Assembly (NCBI RefSeq): GCF_000306115.2
Contig: NZ_AKWX02000007.1
Location: forward strand, 186,001 to 250,000
Reading direction: 5' to 3'
Origin: Leptospira wolffii serovar Khorat str. Khorat-H2
GTDB taxonomy: Bacteria > Spirochaetota > Leptospiria > Leptospirales > Leptospiraceae
DNA: 64,000 nucleotides
The first letter of the stretch is position 1. Each line of letters starts with the position of its first letter. Positions 1 to 10,062 of the stretch are shown here, piece after piece. Both the position numbers and the translations under genes were made by a program. The notes below the pieces were generated by a model. The model was not told the DNA's origin and made no database searches. It was given only the letters and a program-made list of their open reading frames with translations.

Positions 1-324
1 CTACTTTTTTCTCTTCTTCCGTTTCTTTCCGACAGCCTTCCTTTTACGGCGGCGCTTCTTTTTGTATTCGGTTTCTTAACGGGAGTGATCATCACTCTTA
101 TCCCGGTGGGAATCCAACAACATACGGAAAATCATATACGAGGCAGAATTCTCTCCATGTACAGTCTCGTGTTTTTGATCGTCCCGGCAGTTACCGGAAT
201 TCTATCCGGCTTCTTCTCGGACCGGATCGGAATTCCTTCTACTTTCGTGTGGGCGGGTTTTCTGGAAATGGGGGCCTTGATCTATATGAGCTGGAGAATG
301 GACCAGATACGGGAAAGATACTGA
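1..324 (+). CDS. MFS transporter, C-terminal part
   Basis: The frame is open from the first base of the window, so the gene begins upstream and only its last 107 residues are visible. They contain two hydrophobic stretches and, between them, a segment around GRILSMYSLVFLIVP, which resembles the cytoplasmic loop and late helices of major facilitator superfamily permeases of the EntS/MFS_3 type (family knowledge). A further short helix near the end is followed by a charged tail, the normal way for these 12-helix carriers to finish. The substrate cannot be told from this fragment. It lies on the same strand as the dapA operon but is separated from it by about 430 bases and a possible hairpin, so it is probably a separate transcript. 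Confidence 0.6.
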   Translation, partial: LLFSLLPFLSDSLPFTAALLFVFGFLTGVIITLIPVGIQQHTENHIRGRILSMYSLVFLIVPAVTGILSGFFSDRIGIPSTFVWAGFLEMGALIYMSWRMDQIRERY

Positions 325-756
325 TCGTATCAGAATGTATCCGGACGGAAGACAAGAATTTCGAAGGATCAAATCGATTCTTCGCTCGGATATCTCATAG
401 TGGAGGGAAAATACTAAGCCCAAATCTATCGGTCTTGTAGGAACTCTTGTGCGGAAACAAACGGGCCCCCGCCCGAGTTAGGGTGGAGGAGGCGGGTTTT
501 GTGGGAGAAGCCTGGGATGTTCTATACCAGAAAAGTTGGATAGATGCAACATGGATCTCGTTTTGACGTGGAATTATGGTTCCAAATAGTCAATATCTCT
601 TTCTTTACAGGGTTACCCGCCTTTTTGAATACCTGAGTGCAGGATTGCAAATAGATCTTACTTTTGATTGCCCGGTCCTTGGTCCGCCATTTGGAAGAAG
701 GAAATGTCCGCGAGAAAGTGTTGCCAAATCGCCCTAGGATCAGGAATTTACATATT
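325..756. other. gene-free stretch before dapA
   Basis: These 432 bases hold no convincing gene. Short open frames exist on both strands (for example 522-788 minus, which runs into dapA) but have no recognisable product. A weak GC-rich hairpin lies near 468-500. The rest presumably contains the promoter for the long dapA operon, though I could not pick out convincing -35 and -10 boxes. Confidence 0.5.
468..500 (+). terminator. possible intrinsic terminator after the MFS gene
   Basis: CCCGCC at 468-473 can pair with GGCGGG at 491-496, and four T residues follow immediately. The loop of 17 bases is long and the T tract is short, so this is only a candidate. It is placed where the MFS transcript should end. 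Confidence 0.35.
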
Positions 757-1641
757 ATGTTTCGAGGCGTATTTACTGCCATCATCACCCCCTTTAAAAA
801 CGGAAAAATCGATTACGATGCGTATTTTTCCCTTCTGGACAAACAGATCCAGGCGGGGGTCAGCGGGGTGGTTCCTGCGGGAACCACGGGAGAATCTCCT
901 ACTCTTTCTCATGAAGAACACGCGGAGCTGATCCGCGAAACCGTAAAGCATGTCAAGAAGCGCATTCTAGTCGTAGCGGGAACCGGATCCAATTCTACTC
1001 GGGAAGCGGTGGAACTCACACAGGCGGCCTGCAAGGACGGAGTGGACGGGATCCTTCAGGTCAACCCTTACTATAATAAGCCCACGCAAGAAGGACTTTT
1101 CCAACACTTCAAAGAAGTGGCGGACCATTCTTCCGTTCCTGTCATGCTCTATAATATTCCGGGCAGAACTTCCGTGAATCTTTTGCCGGAGACGGTGCTT
1201 CGCCTTTCCGAGCATCCTAAGATTCGTTCTATGAAAGAAGCCACGGGAGATCTGGGCCAGATGTCCAAATTGATTTCCTTGGTGGACGACAAGTTTACCG
1301 TACTTTCCGGAGACGATAATTTGACTCTTCCTCTTCTTGCATTAGGCGGGGCGGGCGTGGTTTCCGTTATCTCCAATATCTTTCCGGGGAGTTTGGTCAA
1401 ACTCGTAAACTCTTTCCAAAACGGGGATTTGAAAACGGCCCAAAAGATCCATTACGATTTCATTGACTTCTTCTCTCTAGCATTCTTGGAGACCAACCCG
1501 ATTCCTATCAAGGCGGTCATGCATTGGAACGGTTATTGTTCCGGGGAGATCCGACTTCCTATGACCGTTTTGAGTTCCGGGCCGGGCGCGGATAAACTGA
1601 AAAAGACGGTTTCGGATCTATTAGCGAAAGGTTATAATTAA
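757..1641 (+). CDS. dapA: 4-hydroxy-tetrahydrodipicolinate synthase
   Basis: DapA condenses pyruvate with aspartate semialdehyde, the first committed step of diaminopimelate/lysine synthesis in the cytoplasm. The 294-residue product has the family's usual length and opens directly on the TIM barrel ([13 protein letters not shown]). Visible active-site parts are the GTTGES loop with Thr43/Thr44, Tyr132 in YNIPGRT and the Schiff-base lysine Lys160 in SMKEATGD. The frame is open further upstream to a TTG at 664, but the extra 31 residues match nothing in the family, so the ATG at 757 is chosen. dapB follows after 10 bases, and the two supply meso-diaminopimelate for peptidoglycan and lysine. Confidence 0.95.
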   Translation: MFRGVFTAIITPFKNGKIDYDAYFSLLDKQIQAGVSGVVPAGTTGESPTLSHEEHAELIRETVKHVKKRILVVAGTGSNSTREAVELTQAACKDGVDGILQVNPYYNKPTQEGLFQHFKEVADHSSVPVMLYNIPGRTSVNLLPETVLRLSEHPKIRSMKEATGDLGQMSKLISLVDDKFTVLSGDDNLTLPLLALGGAGVVSVISNIFPGSLVKLVNSFQNGDLKTAQKIHYDFIDFFSLAFLETNPIPIKAVMHWNGYCSGEIRLPMTVLSSGPGADKLKKTVSDLLAKGYN

Positions 1642-1651
1642 GGAAATCGTT

Positions 1652-2458
1652 TTGGCAAATAAGAATCGAGTCTCAGTCGTAGGAGCCTCCGGAAGAATGG
1701 GGAAGGCGATCATACAAGTGCTTTCCCAATCCAAACTCTCGGAGCTTTCCGCAAGCGTAGTCGGCAAAGGCTCGGTTTATCTGGGAATGGACTCCGGACT
1801 CCATTCCGGACTAAAGCAAAACGGAATTCTTTTCACGGAAGATCTTGCCAAAGCGGTTTCGGAATCGGATACAGTGATCGATTTCTCCATTCGGGAAGTT
1901 CTTTCCGACGTATTGGACGTATGCGTAAAAGCCGGAAAACCTTTGGTCGTAGGTACTACAGGCTTAATCGAAGAGCACAAGGCTCTCTTGAAGCAGGCGT
2001 CTAAAAAGATTCCCATCGTATATTCTCCGAATATGTCCATAGGCGTGAATCTTCTTTTCAAGCTGACCGAGATCGCCGCCAAAGTAATGGGAGATCTGGC
2101 GGATATAGAAATCCAGGACATCCATCACAGGCATAAGAAGGATGCTCCCTCCGGAACCGCGGAGAAATTAAAATCGATTCTTCTGGAAACCCTAGGACGC
2201 AGCGAGTCAAATGTTATACACGGTCGTCATGGAATTCTTCCCGAAAGGGACCCAAAAGAAATCGGAATCCATACATTGAGAGCCGGAGAGGTGATCGGGG
2301 ATCATACGGTTTATTTTTTCACTCCCGAAGAAAGGGTGGAGATCTCTCATAAGGCCCAGGATCGCAAGACTTTTGCGGTAGGTTCCGTAAAAGCCGCCGA
2401 GTTTCTGGTAGGTAAGAAACCCGAATTGTATGATATGTTCTCGGTATTGGGTCTATAA
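1652..2458 (+). CDS. dapB: 4-hydroxy-tetrahydrodipicolinate reductase
   Basis: DapB reduces the DapA product with NAD(P)H, the second step of the diaminopimelate pathway. The 268-residue protein has the N-terminal dinucleotide-binding loop GASGRMG (residues 11-17) and the signature [13 protein letters not shown] with the catalytic His158/His159 and Lys163. The start is a TTG preceded by an AAGGA-like ribosome site that overlaps the dapA stop; the next in-frame ATG would remove part of the Rossmann motif. Ten bases separate it from dapA and ten from cdaA, so these genes are almost certainly cotranscribed. Confidence 0.95.
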   Translation: MANKNRVSVVGASGRMGKAIIQVLSQSKLSELSASVVGKGSVYLGMDSGLHSGLKQNGILFTEDLAKAVSESDTVIDFSIREVLSDVLDVCVKAGKPLVVGTTGLIEEHKALLKQASKKIPIVYSPNMSIGVNLLFKLTEIAAKVMGDLADIEIQDIHHRHKKDAPSGTAEKLKSILLETLGRSESNVIHGRHGILPERDPKEIGIHTLRAGEVIGDHTVYFFTPEERVEISHKAQDRKTFAVGSVKAAEFLVGKKPELYDMFSVLGL

Positions 2459-2468
2459 GGTTTTTTGA

Positions 2469-3293
2469 ATGGACTTTTTGAAAAACATACCGCTTTTTCA
2501 AAATGATAAATTCGGGATCAACGTGGTCCTGGATATCCTGATCGTAAGCTTTCTCATTTATCAGTTCTATTCCACTATCCGTAGAACCAGAGGGGTCCAA
2601 CTTCTACTCGGGATCGGGTTTATTTGGCTTTTGGGAATCTTCGCCCAATTGCTGGAATTCGAACTCTTGGATTGGATCATAGATAATATCCGCCCGGCTC
2701 TCGTATTCGCAATCATAGTTCTTCTCCAGCCGGAGCTGCGTAAAATCACGGGAGATATGGCTCGCTTGAAATTCTTCAAGCCGTTCCTATTGAAAACCGT
2801 AACGGATTTGGACGAGATCGTGGAAGCTGCCAAGATTATGGCTAAGAATAAGACGGGATCCCTGATCGCGATCGTGAGGGAAAACAGCCTAAAGGATATC
2901 GCCGAACAGGCGGTGCAGTTGGATGCGATTCTTTCCACCAGTCTCCTTCTTACCATATTCAAGAAGAATACGGCGCTTCACGACGGAGCGGTTATTATAG
3001 AGCAGAACCGAATCGCCTGTGCGGGAGCATTCTTGCCCATGGCCCAAAATCTGGACGATGCCCGCATGGGAGCTCGCCATAGAGCCGCCTTAGGTATCGC
3101 TGAAGAATCCGACGCAGTGGTGGTGGTCACCTCGGAGGAGACAGGAGAAATATCAGTTTGCTACGACGGAGAAATGATCCATCCGGTCAAACCGATCGAG
3201 CTTAAGAATCTTCTGAATACCATTCTTCAGGAAAAGAAATCCTCCGGAGAAAAGAGACCGGAAATCGAAGAGAAGGAGGACGCGGGTGCTTAA
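2469..3293 (+). CDS. cdaA: diadenylate cyclase CdaA (c-di-AMP synthase)
   Basis: This membrane-anchored enzyme of the DAC (DisA_N) family makes cyclic di-AMP from two ATP. The first 95 residues form about three hydrophobic helices; the cyclase domain follows, with the signature DGA at Asp172-Ala174 (in [13 protein letters not shown]) and the RHR motif at 203-205 (GARHRAALG). A charged tail of about 35 residues ends the protein. The next gene encodes a YbbR-domain protein and overlaps it by 8 bases; in Firmicutes the YbbR partner CdaR binds CdaA and controls its activity, so the same pairing is expected here. No glmM lies next to it, unlike the Firmicute operon. Confidence 0.93.
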   Translation: MDFLKNIPLFQNDKFGINVVLDILIVSFLIYQFYSTIRRTRGVQLLLGIGFIWLLGIFAQLLEFELLDWIIDNIRPALVFAIIVLLQPELRKITGDMARLKFFKPFLLKTVTDLDEIVEAAKIMAKNKTGSLIAIVRENSLKDIAEQAVQLDAILSTSLLLTIFKKNTALHDGAVIIEQNRIACAGAFLPMAQNLDDARMGARHRAALGIAEESDAVVVVTSEETGEISVCYDGEMIHPVKPIELKNLLNTILQEKKSSGEKRPEIEEKEDAGA

Positions 3294-4344
3294 GGCTTTA
3301 TTGAATAACTGGCAGGCAAAGCTTGCGTCCGTGGCTCTCGCCACCCTCTTTTATTTTAATTTACAGAATTCTAAAATTCTATCCAAAGAAGTGAACGTTA
3401 AGATCGAGTATCCCAAACTTTCTTCGGGACTCGTGGTTTCCAAATCCTCCGACCAAACCGTACCTGTGAAAGTGGAAGGGGTTCGGGAATACGTGAACTT
3501 CTATTCTCCTTCCTTGAAGGCCTATATTCCCGCGGTGGATTTGCGTCCCGGGGAGAATATAGTAAACGTCACTCGTATCGGAGGCGCTCCCGCCGGCCTA
3601 AGGGTGACTCTTCTTAGAAGCTCCGTCAAGGTGATTGTGGAGTCCAATGTGAGCCGCACCGCGGAGCTGGACCAGAAATTCGTCGGAGAACCTCCCAAGG
3701 ATTATGTGAAGTCTTCCCATTTCATTTCTCCCGCGAATTTAGTCGTGGTAGGAAATCCTTCCCAATTCGAAAAACTGGGAAAATTATCCCTACCTCCGAT
3801 CTCACTCAAGGATAAGACCAAGACCTTCGTCACAAAATACAAGGTTCCGGATCTTCCTCCGGGACTAAGATACAGGGATAATATCAAAGAAGTCACGGTT
3901 ACTGTGAATATCATCGCGGATTCTTCCACTCCGGGGGAGAGCATTGTACTCGGGGTTCCTGTCAAATGCGATAATTTGGACAAGAATCTGGAGGCGGAAT
4001 TCTCCGAGCAGGAAGTCTCCGTGAAATTGCAGTCCAAGACTCCTCTTCGTAGTATCCAAATCATCAAGGGCCTGTCCGCCAGAGTCGTTTGTTCTCATAA
4101 ATACGATCCCAAGACCAAGAAGATCCTTCCGGACAATAAGCCGGTCATGGCAAAGGTGCGCTTGGATAAGGACAATAAGAGTCTGAAATCCGTGGAGATC
4201 CAGGGAGTTTTTCCGGATAGAATTTCCATTCTTTACAGAGTGCGTCCGGATCTGGGCCAAAATGGAGGAAACGGTTCCGACGGTTCCGATGGAAATTCTG
4301 ATTCCGGATTGGACGAGCCTCTGCCGGAGCCGGAAGAAGAATGA
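3286..4344 (+). CDS. YbbR-domain protein, probable CdaA regulator
   Basis: The 352-residue protein begins with a short basic stretch and a single hydrophobic segment (residues 10-26, around [16 protein letters not shown]). A long beta-rich region follows in which YbbR-like repeats can be seen: patterns such as [14 protein letters not shown], with periodic VPVKVEG and VTVNIIA strands. It should sit outside the membrane on one anchor. It ends in a Gly/Asn/Ser then Pro/Glu-rich tail. The GTG start overlaps cdaA by 8 bases, implying coupled translation. By analogy with CdaR of Firmicutes it probably modulates the diadenylate cyclase; that role is inferred, not shown in spirochetes by this sequence. 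Confidence 0.8.
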   Translation: MLKALLNNWQAKLASVALATLFYFNLQNSKILSKEVNVKIEYPKLSSGLVVSKSSDQTVPVKVEGVREYVNFYSPSLKAYIPAVDLRPGENIVNVTRIGGAPAGLRVTLLRSSVKVIVESNVSRTAELDQKFVGEPPKDYVKSSHFISPANLVVVGNPSQFEKLGKLSLPPISLKDKTKTFVTKYKVPDLPPGLRYRDNIKEVTVTVNIIADSSTPGESIVLGVPVKCDNLDKNLEAEFSEQEVSVKLQSKTPLRSIQIIKGLSARVVCSHKYDPKTKKILPDNKPVMAKVRLDKDNKSLKSVEIQGVFPDRISILYRVRPDLGQNGGNGSDGSDGNSDSGLDEPLPEPEEE

Positions 4345-4721
4345 AGATCTCCGTCGGAAACGATATCGTGGAAAATTCCAGAATCCGGGATCTTCTGGAC
4401 AAGCACGGAGAAAGATTCCTGAAACGGGTTTTTTCCGAAACGGAAATCGATTATTGCTCGGGCAGAAAGGATCCGGTTCCTCATCTAAGCGGAAGATTCT
4501 GCGTAAAGGAAGCCTTTATCAAGGCGATCGAGCCGGGAGATAAGGTCTCCTTGGATATGAGGGAAATCGAACTTTTCGGGAAAGATTTCGGAAAAAAAGA
4601 ATTGGTACTTCACGGAAAATCGAAAGAATTGTTCCTCGAGAAAGGTTATAGCGGCGTCTCCGTTTCCATCAGTCATGCGGAGAATTATTCCACTGCCGTA
4701 GTCGTTCTTTATAAGGAATAA
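4341..4721 (+). CDS. acpS: holo-[acyl-carrier-protein] synthase
   Basis: AcpS moves the 4'-phosphopantetheine arm from coenzyme A to apo-ACP, activating fatty-acid synthesis. At 126 residues it has normal length for the trimeric AcpS type. The magnesium-binding Asp8 lies in VGNDIVE and the second acidic ligand Glu57 in FCVKEAFIKAI, the two hallmarks of the family; a third conserved patch, ISHAENYSTAVVV, closes the protein. The start codon overlaps the ybbR stop (ATGA), so translation is coupled. Confidence 0.93.
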   Translation: MKISVGNDIVENSRIRDLLDKHGERFLKRVFSETEIDYCSGRKDPVPHLSGRFCVKEAFIKAIEPGDKVSLDMREIELFGKDFGKKELVLHGKSKELFLEKGYSGVSVSISHAENYSTAVVVLYKE

Positions 4722-4726
4722 GCCCT

Positions 4727-4948
4727 ATGGTCACCGAATCCCTCAAAGAAACTTTGAAATTCTATAACGAAGGTCTCCAGCTCTACAAGAACCGCAAGTT
4801 CAAGGAAGCCTGGGAACTGTTCAAAAAGGCCGTGGAAATCACTCCGAACGACGGGCCTTCCAAAAAATACATAGGACGTTGCGAAGCTTTCATCGCGAAT
4901 CCGCCTCCGGAAGATTGGGACGGCGTATTCGAAATGAAGACGAAATAA
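4727..4948 (+). CDS. short TPR protein resembling the tail of class III cyclases
   Basis: This 73-residue protein is essentially one TPR hairpin (YNEGLQLYKNRKFKEAWELF) followed by the sequence DGPSKKYIGRCEAF and PPPEDWDGVFEMKTK. The DGPS...Y..RC...PPP.DWDGV pattern is the tail I recognise at the C-terminus of many bacterial class III adenylate/guanylate cyclases (family knowledge). Here it is a whole gene without any catalytic domain. It lies 5 bases after acpS and 9 before the bactofilin gene, and is in the same operon as cdaA. The upstream gene is an intact acpS, so it is not the stump of a decayed cyclase at this site. A scaffold or cyclase-partner role is possible but unproven. Confidence 0.75.
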   Translation: MVTESLKETLKFYNEGLQLYKNRKFKEAWELFKKAVEITPNDGPSKKYIGRCEAFIANPPPEDWDGVFEMKTK

Positions 4949-4957
4949 TCCCCACAC

Positions 4958-5341
4958 ATGTCTAAAAAAACCGCTACTGCAGTTAAACCCAATCGTACCG
5001 TTACAGAATACGGAACCATAGCCACCGTTCTGGGAAAGGAGACCTCCTTTTCGGGAATTCTGAATTTTAGAAAACCTCTGGAGATCTCCGGAGAATTCCA
5101 AGGAGAGATAGAATCCGAAGGATTCCTACTCGTAAGCGAGGGCGCCAAGGTAAGAGCCAATATCAAGGCGGGGATCGTGATCGTGGCCGGGGAAATCACC
5201 GGTAACGTAATCGCCACCCAGAGACTGGAAATGCTCCCCAGCGGAAAGGTGAACGGTAATATCAAGACCGCCAAATTGCAGATCGCCGACGGAGTCGTCT
5301 TCGAAGGGAACTGTGAAATGATCCTTCCTAATAAGGATTGA
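4958..5341 (+). CDS. bactofilin family protein
   Basis: Bactofilins polymerise without nucleotide into filaments that scaffold cell-shape and peptidoglycan enzymes at the inner membrane. The 127-residue protein has a short Lys/Thr-rich head and then the DUF583/bactofilin right-handed beta-helix, seen as six-residue periodic strands from about residue 22 to 120 (FSGILNF, LEISGEFQGEIES, GEITGNVIATQ, SGKVNGNIKTAKL). No membrane segment is present. In helical bacteria bactofilins influence cell curvature, which would suit a spirochete; this link is inference. It follows the small TPR gene by 9 bases. Confidence 0.88.
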   Translation: MSKKTATAVKPNRTVTEYGTIATVLGKETSFSGILNFRKPLEISGEFQGEIESEGFLLVSEGAKVRANIKAGIVIVAGEITGNVIATQRLEMLPSGKVNGNIKTAKLQIADGVVFEGNCEMILPNKD

Positions 5342-5390
5342 CCCCTAGGGCAGTCCTGCAACATTGGTATCTACCAGCCCGAAACGACCT

Positions 5391-5624
5391 ATGGATAGGG
5401 GAAAAGCGGGAAAAATCGTCTTAGCCGTCTTCCTGGGATACTTGGTGGGGGCAGCAGTCGGTTTCTTAATCGACCGCCCTTTGGGGGGTCCATTCTTCTC
5501 CGCCTACCTTCTACAAGAACCGCTTCGGCTGGAACTGTATTTAATTAAAGTCGAAGTACAAGTTACCCCTGCGAGTCTGATTGGACTTGTGGCGACATTG
5601 TTCTTCGTACTAAAAAAGGGGTAA
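5391..5624 (+). CDS. small two-helix membrane protein, DUF4321-like
   Basis: The 77-residue product has two hydrophobic helices (about residues 7-23, [17 protein letters not shown], and 57-74) separated by a polar loop with a conserved-looking PLGGPFF. Its size and layout recall the DUF4321 family of small bacterial membrane proteins, a tentative match made by eye. An in-frame TTG at 5364 would add nine residues; neither start has a good ribosome site, and the ATG gives the more usual basic N-terminus (MDRGKAGK). It sits 49 bases after the bactofilin and 7 before rpsB. Confidence 0.55.
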   Translation: MDRGKAGKIVLAVFLGYLVGAAVGFLIDRPLGGPFFSAYLLQEPLRLELYLIKVEVQVTPASLIGLVATLFFVLKKG

Positions 5625-5631
5625 ACAACTC

Positions 5632-6507
5632 ATGTCAGTAATTTCCATGAAAAATCTTCTGGAAACCGGAGTTCACTTCGGCCACCAGACCAGAAAATGG
5701 AATCCGAAAATGGCTCCCTATGTCTTTACGGCAAGAAACGGGATCCATATCATCGATCTTCAGAAAACCGTCCAAAAAGCGAAAGAAGCTTACGACGCTC
5801 TGAAGCGTATTACGGGAGAAGGTAAAAAAGTTCTCTTCGTAGGAACTAAGAAGCAAGCCAGAGGAGCCATCGAAAGAGAAGCGCTTCGTTGCAATATGTT
5901 CTTCATCAATAACCGTTGGCCGGGCGGACTCTTAACCAACTGGAATACGGTAAAAAAATCCATCGCCCGTCTGAAAAAATTGGAAGGGATGGAAACCGAA
6001 AATAGCTTCGAAAAAGAAGTTAAGACCAAAAAAGAAATCCTTTCTCTTCGCCGCGAGCTGGACAAACTCCGCAAGACTCTGGGCGGAATCAAGGACATGA
6101 ACAGCATTCCTGAAATTCTTTTCGTGATCGATCCTAAGAAGGAAGAGATTGCGGTTAAGGAAGCTCGTAAACTTGGCCTGAAAATTTTCGCAGTAGTCGA
6201 CACCAACTGCGATCCCGAACTCATCGATTATCCGATTCCGGGTAACGACGACGCGATTCGCGCCATCTCCCTATTCTTGGAAACCATGTCCAATGCAGTC
6301 ATCGAAGGAACCGGCGGTGTGGTCGAGCAGCCTCGATTCAGCGAGGATCTGGATTCCGAAGCTCTGGCTCTGGAATACCAAGGAGAATACGACGAGAGCG
6401 GTAAGTTCATTATGGACGATGATGTGGACAAGCGTAAGAAAGACGACACCACCGCAACCGCTGCAACTGAATCCGTAGCCAGCATCGAAATCGACAAAGC
6501 GGAGTAA
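5632..6507 (+). CDS. rpsB: 30S ribosomal protein S2
   Basis: S2 binds the back of the small ribosomal subunit head late in assembly. The first 225 residues carry the family landmarks: an opening [19 protein letters not shown], the segment [12 protein letters not shown] and the C-terminal [20 protein letters not shown]. At 291 residues it is longer than the 240 or so of E. coli, because of an acidic, Thr/Ala-rich extension after about residue 230. tsf follows after 11 bases, the near-universal rpsB-tsf-pyrH-frr order. Confidence 0.97.
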   Translation: MSVISMKNLLETGVHFGHQTRKWNPKMAPYVFTARNGIHIIDLQKTVQKAKEAYDALKRITGEGKKVLFVGTKKQARGAIEREALRCNMFFINNRWPGGLLTNWNTVKKSIARLKKLEGMETENSFEKEVKTKKEILSLRRELDKLRKTLGGIKDMNSIPEILFVIDPKKEEIAVKEARKLGLKIFAVVDTNCDPELIDYPIPGNDDAIRAISLFLETMSNAVIEGTGGVVEQPRFSEDLDSEALALEYQGEYDESGKFIMDDDVDKRKKDDTTATAATESVASIEIDKAE

Positions 6508-6518
6508 GGGGAAGGACA

Positions 6519-7118
6519 ATGTCAGCATCTACTACCGACCTGATTAAGGAATTAAGGGACCGCACCGGTGCGGGACTCATGGATTGCAAAAAAGCTCTCC
6601 AAGAAAATAATAACGATCTCGATAAGTCCATGGATTGGCTGCGCGAGAAAGGAATCGCGAAGGCCGCTAAGAAAGCCGGAAGAGTGACCAAAGAAGGAAG
6701 AACCGTCTCCTATATCCACGGGGACGGAAAAATCGGAGTTCTTTTGGAGCTCAATTCCGAGACCGACTTCGTGGCTCGTAACGAGGCATTCGAGGCTCTC
6801 GGAAAGGAGATCTGCCTGCAAATCGCAGCCATGTCCCCTCTCTACGTAAGCGAAGACCAAGTTCCTGCGGAAGACATCGAGCGCGAAAAGAAGGTCATCG
6901 AAGCTCAATTGAAAGAAGAAGGCAAAAAACCGGAGCAGATCGAGAAGATCGTTCCAGGTAAGGTTAAGAAGTATTTCTCCGAAGTAGTGCTTCTGAATCA
7001 GGCCTTCATTAAGGACAACACCAAGACCGTAGACGATCTGGTAAAAGAAGCCATTTCCAAGTTCGGTGAGAACATCACCGTAGCTCGCTTTACCCGTTAT
7101 CAGGTAGGCGGTCTGTAA
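6519..7118 (+). CDS. tsf: translation elongation factor Ts
   Basis: EF-Ts catalyses GDP release from EF-Tu. The N-terminal UBA-like domain with LRDRTGAGLMDCKKAL is followed by the core contact motif NSETDFVARNEAF, which inserts into EF-Tu. At 199 residues it is one of the short EF-Ts forms with a single core half, as known in Thermus and many other bacteria, rather than the 283-residue E. coli type. It lies between rpsB and pyrH in the standard order. Confidence 0.96.
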   Translation: MSASTTDLIKELRDRTGAGLMDCKKALQENNNDLDKSMDWLREKGIAKAAKKAGRVTKEGRTVSYIHGDGKIGVLLELNSETDFVARNEAFEALGKEICLQIAAMSPLYVSEDQVPAEDIEREKKVIEAQLKEEGKKPEQIEKIVPGKVKKYFSEVVLLNQAFIKDNTKTVDDLVKEAISKFGENITVARFTRYQVGGL

Positions 7119-8421
<1,303 letters not shown>

Positions 8422-8422
8422 A

Positions 8423-9148
8423 GTGGTTTCTTCTAAGAAAAAAACGCCTCGTCATATCGCCGTCATCATGGACGGAAACGGTAGATGGGCGACCTCCAAA
8501 GGACTTTCCCGGTCCGAAGGACATAGGGTAGGTGCGGACGCGATCGATCGATTGATGGATGCAAGTCTCGCCGCCGGTCTGGAAGTCGTCTCCCTCTACG
8601 CATTCTCCACGGAAAATTGGAAACGTCCCATTACGGAAGTTCGTTCCATATTCAATCTTTTGGTGGAGTTCATAGACACCCGATTGGATAGAATCGCTTC
8701 CAAGGAGATTCGAATATTACATTCGGGTTCTAGAAAGCGACTCGGTTCCAAAGTTCTTTCCAAAATCGATTCCGCGATAGAGAAGACTCGCAAGAATCGG
8801 AAGCTCACGGTGAATTTCTGTCTGAATTACGGATCTCAGGAAGAATTACTGGCGGCCTTCGGTCGATTGAACGAGGAAAGAATTCGAAATAAGGTCTCCT
8901 TGCAAAAGCCGATCTCGGCAAAGGAACTAGAAAAATATTTGTATACGTATCCCCTTCCACCGGTAGATTTATTGATTAGAACCGCAGGGGAGAAGAGATT
9001 ATCCAATTTCCTTCTCTGGCAATCGGCTTACGCCGAGTTGTTTTTTACGGATACTCTTTGGCCCGAATATTCGGAAAAGGATCTGCAAGAGGCTTTGGAT
9101 TGGTTCGGAGGAAGGACCCGAAAATTCGGAGGTTTAGAGAATGGGTGA
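8423..9148 (+). CDS. uppS: isoprenyl (undecaprenyl) diphosphate synthase
   Basis: UppS extends farnesyl diphosphate with cis isoprene units to make the C55 lipid carrier for peptidoglycan and surface polysaccharides. The signature HIAVIMDGNGRWA with the catalytic Asp17 starts the protein; SLYAFSTENWKRP and the C-terminal LLIRTAGEKRLSNFLLWQSA complete the family pattern. The usual text is RTSGE; here Ser is Ala. Length 241 is normal. The start is GTG, one base after frr, and the end overlaps cdsA by 8 bases. Confidence 0.95.
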   Translation: MVSSKKKTPRHIAVIMDGNGRWATSKGLSRSEGHRVGADAIDRLMDASLAAGLEVVSLYAFSTENWKRPITEVRSIFNLLVEFIDTRLDRIASKEIRILHSGSRKRLGSKVLSKIDSAIEKTRKNRKLTVNFCLNYGSQEELLAAFGRLNEERIRNKVSLQKPISAKELEKYLYTYPLPPVDLLIRTAGEKRLSNFLLWQSAYAELFFTDTLWPEYSEKDLQEALDWFGGRTRKFGGLENG

Positions 9149-10055
9149 GACCACAAAAAGAATCCTTTCCGCGGCAGTACTCGTAGTCCTCTACTTGTTC
9201 ATGATATTCTACAGGGATTTTTATTATCTGCAGACCCTGGCGATTTTACTCGTAGCGGGAGTTATCGGGCTGACCGAATTTTACAGACTCGCAGATAGAG
9301 GGCAGGACGGACGTCCTTTCAAGGGAACGGGGATCTTCTTCTTCGTGTTGATCGTTCTTTTATATTATTTCCGTTTCGTAGCCTCTCAGAATAAATTCGA
9401 ACCTCCGATTTTCTTCCAGCAATACTTCAAGGTATTCGTTCCGAATTTCGACGCCGTCCTTTTCGCTTTCGTTCTTTTGTTTTTCTTCAGTTTCTTGCTC
9501 CAGATTCTAAGAAGACCCCTGGACGGAGCCATCTTTTCGGTGAGTTCCACGATACTCGGGGTATTCTACGCATCCATACCCCTCGGGCATCTATTGCTAT
9601 TGTTGGGAATGAACGAAGGAATCTATTACGTTTTCCTTGTATCCGTCGCCACCTTCTTGACCGATGTGGGAGGATATTTCGGGGGTCGTTGGTTCGGAAG
9701 AAATCCGGCAGGACTCGCAATCTCTCCTAAGAAAACCTGGGAAGGATACGTTTCCGGAATCATAGTCGCTATTCTCTCCGTATTCTTACTGAATTATCTT
9801 TGGGAAAGATTTGCGGGAGTGAAGCCTTTGGTGGGAGGAGCCGAGGTATTCTTGGTCAGTCTTATTCTTTCCATTGTGGGAGTCGTAGGAGATTTACTAG
9901 AGTCCGCGATGAAACGCGACGCCAAGGTAAAGGATTCGGGCAATTTGATTCCCGGTCACGGGGGAATTTTGGATAGAGCGGATGCTCTTCTTCTTACCGT
10001 GCCTATTCTTTATTTTTATCTACAGATCAAGGCCGCTCTAGGATTTTCAGTCTAA
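9141..10055 (+). CDS. cdsA: phosphatidate cytidylyltransferase
   Basis: CdsA makes CDP-diacylglycerol from phosphatidate and CTP, the branch point to phosphatidylethanolamine and phosphatidylglycerol. The 304-residue protein has about eight hydrophobic helices and the C-terminal signature [20 protein letters not shown]. An intermediate motif, [12 protein letters not shown], is also typical. It overlaps uppS and precedes dxr by 7 bases, the common uppS-cdsA-dxr-rseP order of many bacteria. Confidence 0.95.
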   Translation: MGETTKRILSAAVLVVLYLFMIFYRDFYYLQTLAILLVAGVIGLTEFYRLADRGQDGRPFKGTGIFFFVLIVLLYYFRFVASQNKFEPPIFFQQYFKVFVPNFDAVLFAFVLLFFFSFLLQILRRPLDGAIFSVSSTILGVFYASIPLGHLLLLLGMNEGIYYVFLVSVATFLTDVGGYFGGRWFGRNPAGLAISPKKTWEGYVSGIIVAILSVFLLNYLWERFAGVKPLVGGAEVFLVSLILSIVGVVGDLLESAMKRDAKVKDSGNLIPGHGGILDRADALLLTVPILYFYLQIKAALGFSV

Positions 10056-10062
10056 TTTCAAT

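Noticed and set aside
664..756. Upstream extension of dapA from a TTG
   Set aside because: The added 31 residues are not part of DapA, which normally starts at the barrel.
522..788. 88-codon open frame on the minus strand before dapA
   Set aside because: It runs into the dapA coding start, has no ribosome site or recognisable motif, and is probably chance.
4727..4948. Reading the small TPR gene as a decayed cyclase
   Set aside because: The sequence upstream is an intact acpS with a normal stop, so no remnant of a catalytic domain is present.
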